Shown here piece after piece: positions 6,367 to 6,533 of a DNA stretch of 6,533 nucleotides. Position 1 is the stretch's first letter; every line of letters starts with the position of its first letter. Source of the stretch: an uncultured Clostridia bacterium (GTDB taxonomy: Bacteria; Bacillota; Clostridia; Lachnospirales; Lachnospiraceae); contig CAMHMG010000172.1 in NCBI GenBank assembly GCA_946186175.1, forward strand, positions 1-6,533, read 5' to 3'. Below the pieces are notes generated by a model, which saw only the letters and a program-made list of their open reading frames with translations, ran no database searches and was not told the DNA's origin. Made by a program: the position numbers and the translations under genes.

Positions 6367-6533
6367 AGAAGCGCGAGACGTTGCGGGTGTCCGGTGGACA
6401 CCTTTGCGAAGCAAAAGCAACGACCGAGTCGGCAGACGAGACGATCGAACTTCGAGCCCAGAATTGGGCTCGTTATGAGAAAAAGGACATCCATAAAATG
6501 GATGCCCTTTTCTCATAATAGAAGCGCGAGACG
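6367..6533. repeat. Highly structured repeat element bounded by a 14-bp direct repeat
   Basis: AGAAGCGCGAGACG at 6367-6380 recurs exactly at 6520-6533, giving a 153-bp period that stops at the window end. Between the copies, CGTTGC (6379-6384) pairs with GCAACG (6417-6422) around two hairpins: GGTGTCC-GGT-GGACACC (6386-6402) and TTTGC-GAA-GCAAA (6403-6415), so a neat three-way junction can form. Then come TCGAACTTCGA (6445-6455), a hairpin CGAGCCCA-GAAT-TGGGCTCG (6453-6472) and a long terminator-like stem (6473-6518). CGAGACG occurs three times (6374, 6437, 6527). The core is visibly more GC-rich than its surroundings. No reading frame in it looks like a gene. It resembles REP-like intergenic elements or a structured RNA; the family was not identified. 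Confidence 0.7.
6473..6518. terminator. Bidirectional terminator-like hairpin inside the structured repeat
   Basis: CATCCAT (6488-6494) pairs with ATGGATG (6498-6504) around an AAA loop. After an A-C mismatch the stem continues with GG/CC, an A-run/T-run, GAG/CTC and TTAT/ATAA, to about 20 pairs with one bulged A. It has A-rich left and T-rich right sides, so it could end transcripts coming from either direction. It would insulate the small-gene cluster from whatever lies to the right. Confidence 0.65.

Noticed and set aside
6367..6533. CRISPR array, retron RNA or integron attC site
   Set aside because: There are only two 14-bp repeat copies 153 bp apart, no spacer pattern, no reverse transcriptase or integrase gene in the window and no attC-type core sites recognised.

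Overview
The window is AT-rich DNA, and every gene I can support lies on the minus strand. The purine-rich ribosome binding sites, the codon use and the Vex/Bce-like arrangement of an ABC ATPase with an FtsX-type permease all suggest a low-GC Gram-positive of the Clostridia, probably a Lachnospiraceae relative such as Butyrivibrio. That assignment is an inference; no taxonomic marker gene is present.

In the direction of transcription (high to low coordinates), the right edge (6367-6533) is a dense set of stem-loops bounded by a 14-bp direct repeat, the second copy of which ends exactly at the window end. Next comes a run of very small genes (5183-6330). It holds a 37-residue membrane peptide, a hydrophilic protein of about 86 residues with several frame breaks, a short broken gene, a 57-residue one-helix protein, an intact 88-residue two-helix protein and a 43-residue polar peptide. 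I recognise none of these families. A spacer follows with a 16-bp inverted repeat and a candidate promoter. The left three quarters is an export-type module: ABC ATPase, FtsX/MacB-type permease, and a secreted beta-lactamase-fold serine hydrolase that runs off the left edge.

The main message is that the transporter module looks dead or dying. The ATPase has lost its centre (Q-loop, ABC signature, Walker B) through an out-of-frame deletion. The permease is split by a frameshift before its last membrane domain. The serine hydrolase is open for 643 codons but appears to lack the N-terminal strands that normally precede its catalytic SxxK motif. The small genes upstream also carry several frame breaks.

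Six breaks (one in the permease, five in the small genes) can each be repaired by removing one base from a homopolymer run, so sequencing error must be excluded before calling all of them pseudogenes. The ATPase deletion cannot be explained that way. If intact, the ATPase and permease would form a membrane complex acting on an envelope substrate such as a peptide antibiotic or lipid, and the hydrolase would act on cell-wall peptides or a related ester or amide. I see no clearly new defence or mobile system. The structured 3' repeat and the family of tiny membrane proteins are the least explained parts.
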